A DNA stretch of 64,000 nucleotides, taken from positions 1,426,001 through 1,490,000 of the forward strand of contig NZ_AP022591.1 in assembly GCF_010731795.1 (NCBI RefSeq), given 5' to 3'. The first letter of the stretch is position 1, and every line of letters starts with the position of its first letter. Source of the DNA: Mycolicibacterium celeriflavum. GTDB lineage: Bacteria > Actinomycetota > Actinomycetes > Mycobacteriales > Mycobacteriaceae. A program made the translations under genes and the position numbers. Of this stretch, positions 1 through 8,045 are shown piece by piece. The notes beneath the pieces are model-generated. The model searched no databases. It was given only the letters and a program-made list of their open reading frames with translations, and was not told where the DNA came from.

Positions 1-36
1 AGTTCATGGAATTCCGTCAACCGCACGAGCCCAAAC

Positions 37-1209
37 CTACGCGGAAGACATCAACGCCTCATGGCACACCCGTACCGGATCTTCGACGTCGGCAACCGTC
101 GCTCCGCCCCGCCGCGCAGCGTCCCGGTAGCCGGGTTCGGCGAGTACTTCGCGCACCGCCCGCGCCAGCGCGTCCCGGTCCAGAGGGCGCACCAGCCGCG
201 CGCTGCCCTGCCGCACAACGCGATTCGCTATCTCCCATTGATCGCCGCCACCAGGCACCACCACCATCGGGACCCCGGCGAGCAGCGTCTTGGCGACCAT
301 GCCGTGTCCCCCGCCGCAGATCACCAGGTCGGCATGCGACAACAGTTCGTCCTGCCTGCCCAGCCCGATGACCGCCCAGGGCGGTACCGCGACGTCCGTG
401 CCGCCGAGGCGCGACACCACCACCCGAGATCCCGGCGGCAACACCCGTCCCGGTGTCAGTGCCTCCAGCGCGACCTCTGCCAGGCCGCCGGCGCCGGTGG
501 TGGCGGTGGACGGCGCGACGACCACCACCGGGCCGGTACCCGCCGGGACGTCCAGCGTCGTCGACGTCGGCTCGAAATGCAGGGGGCCCACCACCACGGC
601 TTCGGCCGGCCAGTCGGGCCGTGGCACCTCAAGGGCGGGCAGGGTGGCGATCAGCCGTCGGCGGGGACCGGTATCGGTTGCCGGCAACCCGATCTCGGCC
701 CGCGCCGCCGCGCGCTGGCGGATGCCTTCCCGCCAGGACCGGGCCGAAAGCGTACGCAGGACCGCGTCGCGCAGCCGGCCGCGGACACCCACCCCTGGTG
801 CCAGCCCGCTGCCGATAGGTGGCAGTCCTTTCGACGGCCGGTACAGGGGATGCGGGTTCAACTCCACCCACGGCAACCCGAGAAGTTCGGCGCACAACCC
901 GCCGGCCGTGGTGATGACGTCGGAGACCACCAGATCTAGCCCGATCTCGCGCAGTTGCGGCGCATTGAGCACCGCCATCCGGGCGCCGCGCCGGTGGATC
1001 TTCGCGCCCGCGTCAGCGTCGTCGTCGCTGTCCGTCGGGTCCAGCCCTAGCAGCTCGACGGCGGGCACCCCGGCATCGCGGGCGGTTTCCAACCACTCCA
1101 CACCGGTGAGCAGCGTCGGTGAATCGCCGTTGGCCAGAAAGCGAAGGCACAGCGCGATCGCCGGAAAGGCGTGCCCCGGATCCGGTCCGGCAACAACCGC
1201 CACACGCAT
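37..1209 (-). CDS. GT1-fold glycosyltransferase (MGT-like)
   Basis: A 390-residue protein of the UDP-glycosyltransferase/MGT superfamily. The N-terminus (MRVAVVAGPDPGHAFPAIAL) is the typical first Rossmann strand and glycine loop. The acceptor half is followed by a nucleotide-sugar half with CGGGHG and a GGGDQWEIA stretch at about residues 295-335, the family signature for sugar-nucleotide binding. The open frame runs further upstream, but the ATG at 1209 was chosen because the conserved fold begins there; longer starts would run through the divergent epoxide-hydrolase gene. It corresponds by position to Rv2739c of M. tuberculosis. Sugar donor and acceptor cannot be read from sequence. Confidence 0.85.
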   Translation of the reverse strand: MRVAVVAGPDPGHAFPAIALCLRFLANGDSPTLLTGVEWLETARDAGVPAVELLGLDPTDSDDDADAGAKIHRRGARMAVLNAPQLREIGLDLVVSDVITTAGGLCAELLGLPWVELNPHPLYRPSKGLPPIGSGLAPGVGVRGRLRDAVLRTLSARSWREGIRQRAAARAEIGLPATDTGPRRRLIATLPALEVPRPDWPAEAVVVGPLHFEPTSTTLDVPAGTGPVVVVAPSTATTGAGGLAEVALEALTPGRVLPPGSRVVVSRLGGTDVAVPPWAVIGLGRQDELLSHADLVICGGGHGMVAKTLLAGVPMVVVPGGGDQWEIANRVVRQGSARLVRPLDRDALARAVREVLAEPGYRDAARRGGATVADVEDPVRVCHEALMSSA

Positions 1210-1238
1210 TGGGCTACCTTGCCACAGCGCATCAGCAC

Positions 1239-1244
1239 TAGGCT
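1239..1244 (+). promoter_or_regulatory. -10 hexamer TAGGCT, leaderless start of ephG
   Basis: TAGGCT fits the mycobacterial TAnnnT -10 and lies 6 nt before the ATG at 1251, so transcription would start at or next to the start codon. Confidence 0.5.
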
Positions 1245-1250
1245 GAGCCC

Positions 1251-1691
1251 ATGACCGACCAGGCTTCCGGACTGAAAACCGACGTCGACAACATCCGGGC
1301 AGTGGAGACCTTCCTCTACGCCCTGCAGGACGAGGACTTCGCAACCGCCGAGGGCTTGCTCGCCGACAACGCCGAATGGCAGAACGTCGGGTTTCCGACC
1401 ATCCGCGGGCGTCAACGCATCATCGGCATGATGAGACGGGCAGAGGGCAAATACGGCTTCGAAGTCAAGATCCACCGCGTCGCCGGGGAGGGCAACGCGG
1501 TGCTGACCGAGCGCACCGACGCACTGGTCTTCGGACCGGTCCGGTTGCAGTTCTGGGTGTGCGGGGTGTTCGAGGTCCACGCCGGCCGAATCACGTTGTG
1601 GCGCGACTACTTCGACATGTTCGACTTCGTCAAGGCGACGCTGCGGGGAATCGCCGCGACGGTGTTCCCGTCGCTGCGGCCCTCGATGTAA
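1251..1691 (+). CDS. ephG: limonene-1,2-epoxide hydrolase-like protein (EphG)
   Basis: A 146-residue SnoaL/NTF2-fold protein of the limonene-epoxide hydrolase family, which adds water to epoxides in one step. Catalytic residues can be placed: Asn45 in the WQN motif, Arg88 and Asp90 in TERTD, and Asp119 in WRDYFD, matching the family's Asn, Arg-Asp and Asp; the family tyrosine two residues before the Asn is Trp43 here. Orthologue by sequence and position of M. tuberculosis EphG (Rv2740), for which sterol or fatty epoxide substrates have been discussed. It diverges from the glycosyltransferase and converges on pspM with only 9 bp between stop codons. Confidence 0.88.
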   Translation: MTDQASGLKTDVDNIRAVETFLYALQDEDFATAEGLLADNAEWQNVGFPTIRGRQRIIGMMRRAEGKYGFEVKIHRVAGEGNAVLTERTDALVFGPVRLQFWVCGVFEVHAGRITLWRDYFDMFDFVKATLRGIAATVFPSLRPSM

Positions 1692-1700
1692 CTCCGGCGG

Positions 1701-2519
1701 TTACGCGCCGCGGACGTGGCCGAGTTCGTCGAACGCCTGAGCCCAGCCGAGGAGGCGATCGGTGGCATTGGACAACTCGTCGCGGTAGCGCTGTTGCCAC
1801 AGCGGCGAGGTGGACGTCGGTCCGGCGTTCGCCGCAGACACTAGTTGCGCTGCGGCGCCGACCATTTCGTTGTACTGCCGCGCGCCATGATCGAGTTGCG
1901 TGGTGAACGCCGCAATTGTGGCGGCCAGATGGGCGCGTGACTGCGGCGCCGACCGGATCGCCCGCTCCATCGACACCACTTCGTTCGCGGTCGCGGCCAT
2001 GGTCACAGCGGTCTGATTGGCCGCGGCGGTCAACTCCCGAAGCTCGTCCGCGGGCAGCATCCGTCCGCGCTCCATCACACCCAGCAGTGAGAACAACCCG
2101 CGCTCAGAGGCCGCCAGTGCCGCCATCGGCTGGCGGGCGGCCGACCCCCACGGCGGAAGCCGGCGCGTGGTGCGGGATCGTGGCGGCGGCAGCGGCTCGC
2201 GTCGCAGCCAGCGGTACCGCAGGAACGCCAGCGTGGCCAGGAACGCCGCACCGACCGCGATCGGAGACGGGATGAGCAGCGCCCAGGCGGGCGTGTCCCA
2301 CGCCGCGACCAATCCCGTCACGCCGATCCAGAACACGCAGGAAACCGTGAAGAACAGGGTGAGCCGCAGCGCCCAGCGCCGCTTGCGCAGCAACTTCGCG
2401 CGCGGATCCGCGGCGGCGTTCAGCTTGGCGGCCAACACGTCGGACCACTCGGCGGCGGTGTCCACACCCCGCTGAACCAGCGAGCGCCACGGCTCCGGTC
2501 GACTCGTTCGCGAACTCAC
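1701..2519 (-). CDS. pspM: PspM, membrane partner of PspA
   Basis: A 272-residue membrane protein with two predicted transmembrane segments (about 49-72 and 77-100), a basic linker and an alanine-rich helical C-terminal half. Third gene after clgR and pspA, 24 bp behind pspA, it corresponds to Rv2743c (PspM). In mycobacteria PspM holds PspA at the membrane in the envelope-stress response that ClgR controls. The start is GTG. M. tuberculosis carries a fourth gene here (pspN, Rv2742c); in this window the operon ends and ephG converges immediately, so pspN is absent. Confidence 0.85.
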   Translation of the reverse strand: MSSRTSRPEPWRSLVQRGVDTAAEWSDVLAAKLNAAADPRAKLLRKRRWALRLTLFFTVSCVFWIGVTGLVAAWDTPAWALLIPSPIAVGAAFLATLAFLRYRWLRREPLPPPRSRTTRRLPPWGSAARQPMAALAASERGLFSLLGVMERGRMLPADELRELTAAANQTAVTMAATANEVVSMERAIRSAPQSRAHLAATIAAFTTQLDHGARQYNEMVGAAAQLVSAANAGPTSTSPLWQQRYRDELSNATDRLLGWAQAFDELGHVRGA

Positions 2520-2543
2520 TGGTTACCTCTACGAAGTCTTTGG

Positions 2544-3359
2544 CTATTGGGACAGCGGATTTTCCGGCGCCGCCTGCTGCGGATTGGCCGCCGGGGTAGC
2601 TGGCCGCGCCGCGGCATTGCCGCCGGCAGGCAACTGCTCGCCGCGCATCGAGGCGCGGATCTGCTCCAACCGCGAGTGGCCGGCCATCTGCACGCTCGCC
2701 TGCTGGACCTCCATCATCCGGCCCTGCACCGAGTTCTGCGCAAGCTCGGCCTCGCCCATCGCGTTGGCGTACCGGCGTTCGATCTTCTGCCGCACCTCGT
2801 CGAGGCTCGGCGTGCTGCCCGGCGCGGACAACTCGCTCATCGACCGCAGCGACGAGCTGACCTGCTCCTGCATCTTGGCCTGTTCGAGCTGGGACAGCAG
2901 CTTGGTGCGCTCGCCGATCTTCTGCTGCAGCATCATCGCGTTCTGCTCGACGGCCTTCTTGGCCTGGCCGGCCGCGTTGAGCGCCTGATCGTGCAGGGCC
3001 TTGAGATCCTCCACGCTCTGTTCGGCGGTCACCAGCTGCGCCGCGAACGCTTCGGCGGCGTTGTTGTACTCGGTTGCCTTGGCGGCATCGCCCGAGGCAA
3101 CGGCCTGATCGGCCAGCGTCAGCGCTTGCCGGACGTTGACCTGCAGCTTCTCGATGTCCGCGAGCTGGCGGTTGAGCCGCATCTCCAGCTGGCGCTGGTT
3201 CCCGATCACCTGGGCGGCCTGCTGCGTCAACGCCTGATGCTGGCGCTGGGCTTCCTCGATGGCCTGCTGGATCTGCACTTTCGGGTCGGCGTACTCGTCG
3301 ACCTTGGAGCTGAACAGCGCCATGAGGTACTTCCACGCCTTGACGAAAGGATTGGCCAT
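2544..3359 (-). CDS. pspA: phage shock protein PspA/IM30 homologue
   Basis: A 271-residue PspA/Vipp1 family protein. It starts with an amphipathic membrane-binding helix ([20 protein letters not shown]), continues as a long coiled coil to about residue 225, and ends in an Ala/Pro/Gln-rich tail. The family forms ESCRT-III-like oligomers on the inner face of the cytoplasmic membrane and protects it under stress. It lies between clgR and pspM in the stress operon. Homologue of the 35-kDa antigen Rv2744c (about 270 aa), the same length. Confidence 0.95.
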   Translation of the reverse strand: MANPFVKAWKYLMALFSSKVDEYADPKVQIQQAIEEAQRQHQALTQQAAQVIGNQRQLEMRLNRQLADIEKLQVNVRQALTLADQAVASGDAAKATEYNNAAEAFAAQLVTAEQSVEDLKALHDQALNAAGQAKKAVEQNAMMLQQKIGERTKLLSQLEQAKMQEQVSSSLRSMSELSAPGSTPSLDEVRQKIERRYANAMGEAELAQNSVQGRMMEVQQASVQMAGHSRLEQIRASMRGEQLPAGGNAAARPATPAANPQQAAPENPLSQ

Positions 3360-3474
3360 GTCAGTTCACTCCGCCTTCGTGTCGTTGTCTCGGACTCGCC
3401 GGCCCGGCTTACCGTGCTGCCCAATCTATCGGGTCAGCGCGCATCGCCACACCCACTCGGTGTCGGACCAGGGG

Positions 3475-3795
3475 TCAGGCGACCGCCATCGACACGACCT
3501 GCGGGATGACCACCTTGGTGGTGGCGTCGATGTTGGCCGCGCCGGCGAACGCGGCACGCTCCACGCGCTCCATCTCCAGACCGGCGTCGGAGAGCACTCG
3601 TGACAGCGGGATGTCGAGAGCGCCGCAGATCGCGCTGAGCAGTTCGCTCGAGGCTTCCTTGCGCCCGCGTTCGACCTCGGAGAGGTAACCCAGGCTGACC
3701 CGCGCAGTATCGGACACCTCCCGCAGGGTGCGTCCCTGGTCGACGCGGGCCCGACGCAGCACGTCGCCGATCACCTCGCGAAGCAATGCCGTCAT
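3475..3795 (-). CDS. clgR: transcriptional regulator ClgR
   Basis: A 106-residue XRE-family regulator. The HTH covers roughly residues 12-65 (core [20 protein letters not shown]). ClgR activates clp protease genes and its own psp operon under envelope stress. The short alanine-ending tail (VSMAVA) resembles a Clp-type degron, in line with known proteolytic control of ClgR. A strong Shine-Dalgarno (GGAGGGAGA, 3801-3809) precedes the ATG, and an ECF-sigma-type promoter lies upstream. First gene of clgR-pspA-pspM. Confidence 0.93.
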   Translation of the reverse strand: MTALLREVIGDVLRRARVDQGRTLREVSDTARVSLGYLSEVERGRKEASSELLSAICGALDIPLSRVLSDAGLEMERVERAAFAGAANIDATTKVVIPQVVSMAVA

Positions 3796-3838
3796 CGTGC
3801 TCTCCCTCCGGAGTCAGTGAATAAGCCTCGTAAAGGGC

Positions 3839-3865
3839 AACGCTGCACGCGGGGCGGTTGGTTCC
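3839..3865 (-). promoter_or_regulatory. SigE-type ECF promoter of clgR
   Basis: On the minus strand GGAAC (3861-3865) is followed after exactly 18 nt by CGTT (3839-3842), the layout of mycobacterial SigE/SigH-class promoters. The transcript would begin about 35 nt before the clgR ATG. SigE control of clgR is established in M. tuberculosis, which supports the reading. Confidence 0.7.
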
Positions 3866-3898
3866 CGAATGGCGCAGATCACTGTCGTGCCGGCGTCG

Positions 3899-4534
3899 TC
3901 ACCGATCAGCGGGCCGACCCTTGGAATCCTTGATCGCGGAAACGACGTAGTCGACGCCGGTGACCACCGTCAGGACCAGCGCCGCCCACATGATCACCCA
4001 GGCCGAAGACAGCCACGCACCGGACAGTGGCAGCACGAAGAGGCCGATCGCCACCGCCTGCACCAAGGTCTTGAGCTTGCCGCCCCGGCTGGCGGGTATC
4101 ACCCCGAACCGCAACACGGCGAACCGCAACACGGTGATGCCGATCTCCCGGATCAGAATCACCGCGGTGATCCACCACGGGAGGTCGCCCAGTATCGAAA
4201 GCCCGATCAGCGCCGCACCGATGAGGGCCTTGTCGGCGATCGGATCGGCCAGTGTGCCGAATTCGGTAACCATGCCGTAGCTGCGGGCCAGCGCCCCGTC
4301 GAACCGGTCGGTGATCACCGCGACGCTGAACACCACGAATGCCACTATGCGCCAGAATGTTTCATGACCATCACCGACGAAGATCACCACCAAAAAAACC
4401 GGGACCAACGCCATCCGCACGCCGGTGAGCACGTTCGCGATGTTCGCTACGCGGGCGCGCGGGACCAGCGGATCAGTATGAGGTGGGCCCGACACCGCAA
4501 CAGAATATCGGTTGCTCGAACGGATACTCTCCAC
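3899..4534 (-). CDS. pgsA3: CDP-diacylglycerol-glycerol-3-phosphate phosphatidyltransferase family (PgsA3)
   Basis: A CDP-alcohol phosphatidyltransferase of up to 211 residues. The signature is complete: DGALAR, eight residues, then G-x3-D-x3-D (GTLADPIAD), giving the acidic and arginine residues that hold the metal and CDP. About six membrane helices are visible. The likely product is phosphatidylglycerol phosphate at the cytoplasmic membrane. The start is uncertain: the long frame begins at a GTG (4534) 2 bp from the divergent argA start, while a GTG at 4495 has a perfect leaderless -10 (TATTCT, 4502-4507) six nt upstream and would give 198 residues. Confidence 0.88.
   Translation of the reverse strand: MESIRSSNRYSVAVSGPPHTDPLVPRARVANIANVLTGVRMALVPVFLVVIFVGDGHETFWRIVAFVVFSVAVITDRFDGALARSYGMVTEFGTLADPIADKALIGAALIGLSILGDLPWWITAVILIREIGITVLRFAVLRFGVIPASRGGKLKTLVQAVAIGLFVLPLSGAWLSSAWVIMWAALVLTVVTGVDYVVSAIKDSKGRPADR
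4502..4507 (-). promoter_or_regulatory. possible internal -10 (TATTCT) for pgsA3
   Basis: TATTCT on the minus strand is followed by GTTGCG and a GTG (4495) in the pgsA3 frame. If used, the mRNA would be leaderless from GTG 4495 and pgsA3 would be 13 residues shorter than its longest frame. Confidence 0.4.
4525..4530 (+). promoter_or_regulatory. -10 hexamer TACTCT, leaderless start of argA
   Basis: TACTCT (TAnnnT) lies 6 nt before the GTG at 4537. It supports that GTG as the true argA start rather than an upstream codon, and it lies inside the longest possible pgsA3 frame on the other strand. Confidence 0.5.
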
Positions 4535-4536
4535 CT

Positions 4537-5046
4537 GTGAGCGCAGAATCCTGCGAGGTCGTCGTGCGGCGTGCGCGAACCTCGGATGTCCCCGCCATCA
4601 AAGCTCTGGTCGACATCTACTCCGGCAAGATCCTGCTGGAGAAGAATCTGGTGACGCTCTACGAAGCCGTGCAGGAGTTCTGGGTCGCCGAGAAAGACGG
4701 GGAACTGATCGGGTGTGGCGCGCTGCACGTGCTGTGGTCCGACCTCGGCGAGGTGCGCACCGTCGCGGTGCACCCGAAGGTCAGGGGCCACGGCGTCGGG
4801 CACGCGATCGTCGACCGGCTGCTCGACGTGGCCCGCGAGTTGCACCTCGAGCGGATCTTCGTGCTCACCTTCGAGGTCGAGTTCTTCAACAAACACGGAT
4901 TCCAGGAGATCGACGGCACGCCGGTCACCGCTGAGGTCTTCGAGGAGATGTGCCGTTCGTATGACACCGGTGTCGCGGAGTTCCTCGACCTGTCGTTCGT
5001 CAAACCCAACATCCTCGGCAACACGCGAATGCTGTTGACGCTGTAG
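4537..5046 (+). CDS. argA: amino-acid N-acetyltransferase / N-acetylglutamate synthase
   Basis: A 169-residue single-domain GNAT acetyltransferase, orthologue of Rv2747. It transfers acetyl from acetyl-CoA to the alpha-amino group of glutamate or glutamine, the first step of arginine synthesis. The acetyl-CoA loop is the R/Q-x-x-G-x-G/A region KVRGHGVGHAIV. The frame is open 54 bp further upstream, but the GTG at 4537 starts just before the conserved VVRRARTSDVPAIKALV stretch and has a leaderless -10. Its stop codon is the first element of a palindromic repeat shared with the end of ftsK. Confidence 0.88.
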   Translation: MSAESCEVVVRRARTSDVPAIKALVDIYSGKILLEKNLVTLYEAVQEFWVAEKDGELIGCGALHVLWSDLGEVRTVAVHPKVRGHGVGHAIVDRLLDVARELHLERIFVLTFEVEFFNKHGFQEIDGTPVTAEVFEEMCRSYDTGVAEFLDLSFVKPNILGNTRMLLTL

Positions 5047-5098
5047 TGACTCGGGTGTAATTGGTCGCGGCTGCCGCAACCGACGACACCGAAATCAC
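5046..5098. repeat. palindromic repeat family B, copy 1
   Basis: A 53-bp imperfect palindrome between the convergent argA and ftsK, starting GTGACTCGGGTGT and ending ACACCGAAATCAC with a GGTCGCGG core. It matches the copy at 63142-63194 at 40 of 53 positions by direct count, and the copy at 49024-49078 in reverse orientation. The last base of the argA stop and the ftsK stop lie inside it, so it may also act as a bidirectional terminator. Confidence 0.65.
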
Positions 5099-7560
5099 TC
5101 GTCGTCGTCGTCGCTGCCGGTGTCCGAACCGCGGATCGACGCGAGCGTGGCGGCCAGCTCGTCGGGTTTGACGAGCACCTCGCGGGCCTTGGAGCCCTCG
5201 CTCGGCCCGACGATGTTGCGCGTCTCCATCAAGTCCATCAACCGGCCCGCCTTGGCGAACCCGACCCGCAATTTGCGCTGCAACATCGACGTGGATCCGA
5301 ACTGGCTGGACACCACGAGTTCGACCGCCTGCAGGAAGACGTCCATGTCGTCGCCGATGTCGGGGTCCACATCGGTGCGCTCACTGGTGGTCTTCGCGGT
5401 CGTGACGCCCTCGGTGTACTCCGGCTCGGCCTGTGCCTTCGTCGCCTCGACGACGGCGTGAATCTCCTCGTCGGTGATGAAGGCGCCCTGAAGCCGGATC
5501 GGCTTGTTGGCTCCCATCGGGATGAAGAGCCCGTCGCCCATGCCGATCAGCCTCTCCGCGCCCTGCTGATCGAGGATCACCCTGCTGTCGGTCAGTGACG
5601 AGGTCGCGAACGCCAGTCGCGACGGAACGTTGGTCTTGATCAGTCCGGTGACCACGTCGACCGATGGCCGCTGCGTCGCCAGCACGAGGTGGATGCCGGC
5701 GGCACGCGCCTTCTGGGTGATCCGCACCACCGCATCCTCGACGTCGCGCGGTGCGGTCATCATCAGGTCCGCCAGCTCGTCGACGATCGCCACCACATAC
5801 GGGTAGGGCTTGTACTCGCGCTGGCTGCCCAATGGTGCGGTGATCTCCCCGGAGCGCACCTTCTTGTTGAAGTCGTCGATGTGACGCACCCGCGACGCCT
5901 GCATGTCCTGGTAGCGCTGCTCCATTTCCTCGACCAGCCAAGCCAGAGCGGCAGCGGCCTTCTTCGGCTGAGTCACGATCGGCGTGATCAGGTGCGGAAT
6001 GCCCTCATACGGCGTCAGTTCCACCATTTTTGGATCGATCAGGATCATCCTGACCTCTTCGGGGGTGGCTCGGGCGAGCAGCGAGATCAGCATCGAGTTG
6101 ATGAAACTGGACTTGCCCGAGCCCGTGGAACCGGCCACCAACAGATGCGGCATCTTCGCGAGATTCCATGAAATGTACTCGCCCTCAATGTCCTTGCCCA
6201 GCGCGATCACCAGCGGGTGGTGGTCGCCGCGCGTGGACGGGTCGGTGAGCACGTCGGCCAGGCGCACCATTTCCCGGTCGACGTTGGGCACCTCGATCCC
6301 GACGGCGGACTTGCCCGGGATAGGGGCGAGCATTCGCACGCTTTCCGTAGCCACCGCGTACGCGATGTTCTTCTGCAGCTGCGTGATCTTCTCGACCTTC
6401 ACACCAGGACCGAGTTCCACCTCGTAGCGGGTGACGGTCGGTCCACGGGTGCAGCCGGTCACGGCGGCGTCGACCTTGAACTGCTGGAGCACCTCGGTGA
6501 TCGCTTCGGCCGTGCGGTCGGTAGCGGAGCTGCGCCGCTTCGGCGGATCGCCCGCGATCAACAGATCCAGCGAGGGCAGCGTGTAGGGTCCGTCGACTAC
6601 GCGATCCAGCGACAGGCTCTGCTGTCTGGCCGGCTTCTTCTTGCGGGACTTGGCGGTTGGCTCGGGAACCGTCGGTGCCTCGTCCTCGATGGGATAGTTC
6701 TCCATCGGCGTGCCCGCGGGCCACGCGCGCGCCGCATCGTCGCCGGGCGGGTACGAGTCGTCGTAATAGCCGTCGGAGAAGTCCTCGCGCTCAGCGATGA
6801 CAGCGGTGTCCTCGTCGTCGTAATCGTCGTAGCCGTAGTCGCCGAAGCCTCGCGCAGAGAACATCGTTCGCACCGTCGACGGCACTTCGCGGATCGTGGT
6901 GCCGGTCACCAGCAGTACGCCGAACAGAACACCGATGAACAGCAGCGGCGCGGCGATCCACGGCGTCAGCCCGTCGGAGAGCGGACCGCCGATGGCGAAG
7001 CCGAAGAAGCCCGCGGCATGTTGCCGGTCAGCCGGAGCCTCGGGCGAGCCGGCCCACAGATGCCACAACCCGAGCGCGGGCAGCGCGATCATCGTCGAGC
7101 CGAGAATCAGCCTCGGCCTGGCGTCCGGGTCCGGTTCGGTGCGCATGAGCGTGATGCCGACCGCGGCCACTGCAAGCGGGACAAGCACGACGGCAGCGCC
7201 GATCAACGTCCGCAGGAAGCTGTCGAGCCACTCGCCCACCGGTCGCGCGGCGCCGAACCACGAACTCGCCGCGACGACGACGGCGAGGCCGAGCAGCGCA
7301 AGCGCGATCCCGTCGCGGCGATGGCCGGGTTCGAGATCGCGGGCACGACCGACCGAACGCGCGGTGCTGCCGGCACCCTTGGCCAACATCAGCCACCCCG
7401 CCCGCACCCCGCGACCCACCGTGGCGCCGGCCGACGAAATCGGCGACGCGGTACGACGCGGCGCCGGCTTACGACGGGGCGCCGTCCGGCTGCCCGATCG
7501 CGAACCGGCCTTTGACCTGCTCGAACGGTTCCCGGAGCGGGCGGCGGTCTTACTAGGCAT
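5095..7560 (-). CDS. ftsK: DNA translocase FtsK/SpoIIIE
   Basis: An 821-residue FtsK. After a basic Ser/Arg/Pro-rich N-terminus there are about four membrane helices (first 270 residues), an acidic linker, then the motor. Walker A is VAGSTGSGKSSFIN, Walker B VAIVDELADLMM, and LATQRPSVDVVTG follows. The C-terminal winged-helix gamma domain (FLQAVELVVSSQFGSTSMLQ) reads the KOPS sequences that orient DNA pumping. It moves chromosome dimers and termini across the septum. The ATG at 7560 was preferred over an in-frame codon at 7713 because a leaderless -10 precedes it and the extra 51 residues look non-coding. Confidence 0.95.
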   Translation of the reverse strand: MPSKTAARSGNRSSRSKAGSRSGSRTAPRRKPAPRRTASPISSAGATVGRGVRAGWLMLAKGAGSTARSVGRARDLEPGHRRDGIALALLGLAVVVAASSWFGAARPVGEWLDSFLRTLIGAAVVLVPLAVAAVGITLMRTEPDPDARPRLILGSTMIALPALGLWHLWAGSPEAPADRQHAAGFFGFAIGGPLSDGLTPWIAAPLLFIGVLFGVLLVTGTTIREVPSTVRTMFSARGFGDYGYDDYDDEDTAVIAEREDFSDGYYDDSYPPGDDAARAWPAGTPMENYPIEDEAPTVPEPTAKSRKKKPARQQSLSLDRVVDGPYTLPSLDLLIAGDPPKRRSSATDRTAEAITEVLQQFKVDAAVTGCTRGPTVTRYEVELGPGVKVEKITQLQKNIAYAVATESVRMLAPIPGKSAVGIEVPNVDREMVRLADVLTDPSTRGDHHPLVIALGKDIEGEYISWNLAKMPHLLVAGSTGSGKSSFINSMLISLLARATPEEVRMILIDPKMVELTPYEGIPHLITPIVTQPKKAAAALAWLVEEMEQRYQDMQASRVRHIDDFNKKVRSGEITAPLGSQREYKPYPYVVAIVDELADLMMTAPRDVEDAVVRITQKARAAGIHLVLATQRPSVDVVTGLIKTNVPSRLAFATSSLTDSRVILDQQGAERLIGMGDGLFIPMGANKPIRLQGAFITDEEIHAVVEATKAQAEPEYTEGVTTAKTTSERTDVDPDIGDDMDVFLQAVELVVSSQFGSTSMLQRKLRVGFAKAGRLMDLMETRNIVGPSEGSKAREVLVKPDELAATLASIRGSDTGSDDDDE

Positions 7561-7567
7561 GCCTGTA

Positions 7568-7573
7568 AGACTA
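7568..7573 (-). promoter_or_regulatory. -10 hexamer TAGTCT of ftsK
   Basis: TAGTCT on the minus strand lies 7 nt before the ATG at 7560, the leaderless arrangement. Confidence 0.45.
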
Positions 7574-7684
7574 GTCCCTTGGGCCCCAGATTCACCATCT
7601 GCCACACAAGTAACAACTGCATATAGATTGATGCCGTTCTGCGACCAGCCAGACGGTGCTCCCGATCGTCGCACTGCGCGTGGG

Positions 7685-7690
7685 TAGGCT
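7685..7690 (+). promoter_or_regulatory. -10 hexamer TAGGCT before the monooxygenase/SDR pair
   Basis: TAGGCT would start transcription at about 7697, giving a leader of about 35 nt with a GAGGAG Shine-Dalgarno at 7715-7720 before the ATG at 7731. Confidence 0.4.
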
Positions 7691-7730
7691 GCTCTCGTCC
7701 TGCAGACACTCATCGAGGAGTCCCCCCGTC

Positions 7731-8045
7731 ATGCCCGTTGTCGTCGTCGCCACCATGACCGCCAAGTCCGAATCCGTTGACGCCGTTCGGGAGGCGTGCA
7801 AGAAGGCCATCGAGGCGGTGCACGAGGAACCCGGGTGCCAGCTCTACGCCCTGCACGAATCCAACGGCACCTTCGTGTTCGTCGAGCAGTGGGCAGACGA
7901 AGACGCGTTGAAGACCCACAGCACCGCGCCCGCGATCGCAACGCTTTTCGGCACGGTGGGCGAGCATCTCGACGGTGCGCCTGACATCAAGCTGCTGCAG
8001 CCGGTCGTCGCAGGCGATCCGAGCAAGGGAGCACTGCGTCCCTGA
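7731..8045 (+). CDS. antibiotic-biosynthesis-monooxygenase (ABM) family protein
   Basis: A 104-residue dimeric ferredoxin-like fold protein of the ABM/YgiN family, similar in size and position to Rv2749. It has the family's opening strand ([14 protein letters not shown]), the [12 protein letters not shown] segment and [11 protein letters not shown]. Some relatives oxidise quinols or aromatic compounds without a cofactor, others have no known activity. Its stop overlaps the next start (TGATG), so it is translationally coupled to the SDR, with which it may share a substrate. Function beyond the family is not resolved. Confidence 0.82.
   Translation: MPVVVVATMTAKSESVDAVREACKKAIEAVHEEPGCQLYALHESNGTFVFVEQWADEDALKTHSTAPAIATLFGTVGEHLDGAPDIKLLQPVVAGDPSKGALRP

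Noticed and set aside
6217..7515. 432-codon plus-strand frame opposite ftsK
   Set aside because: Low-complexity Arg/Gly/Ala translation, no domain, fully inside a well-supported gene on the other strand.
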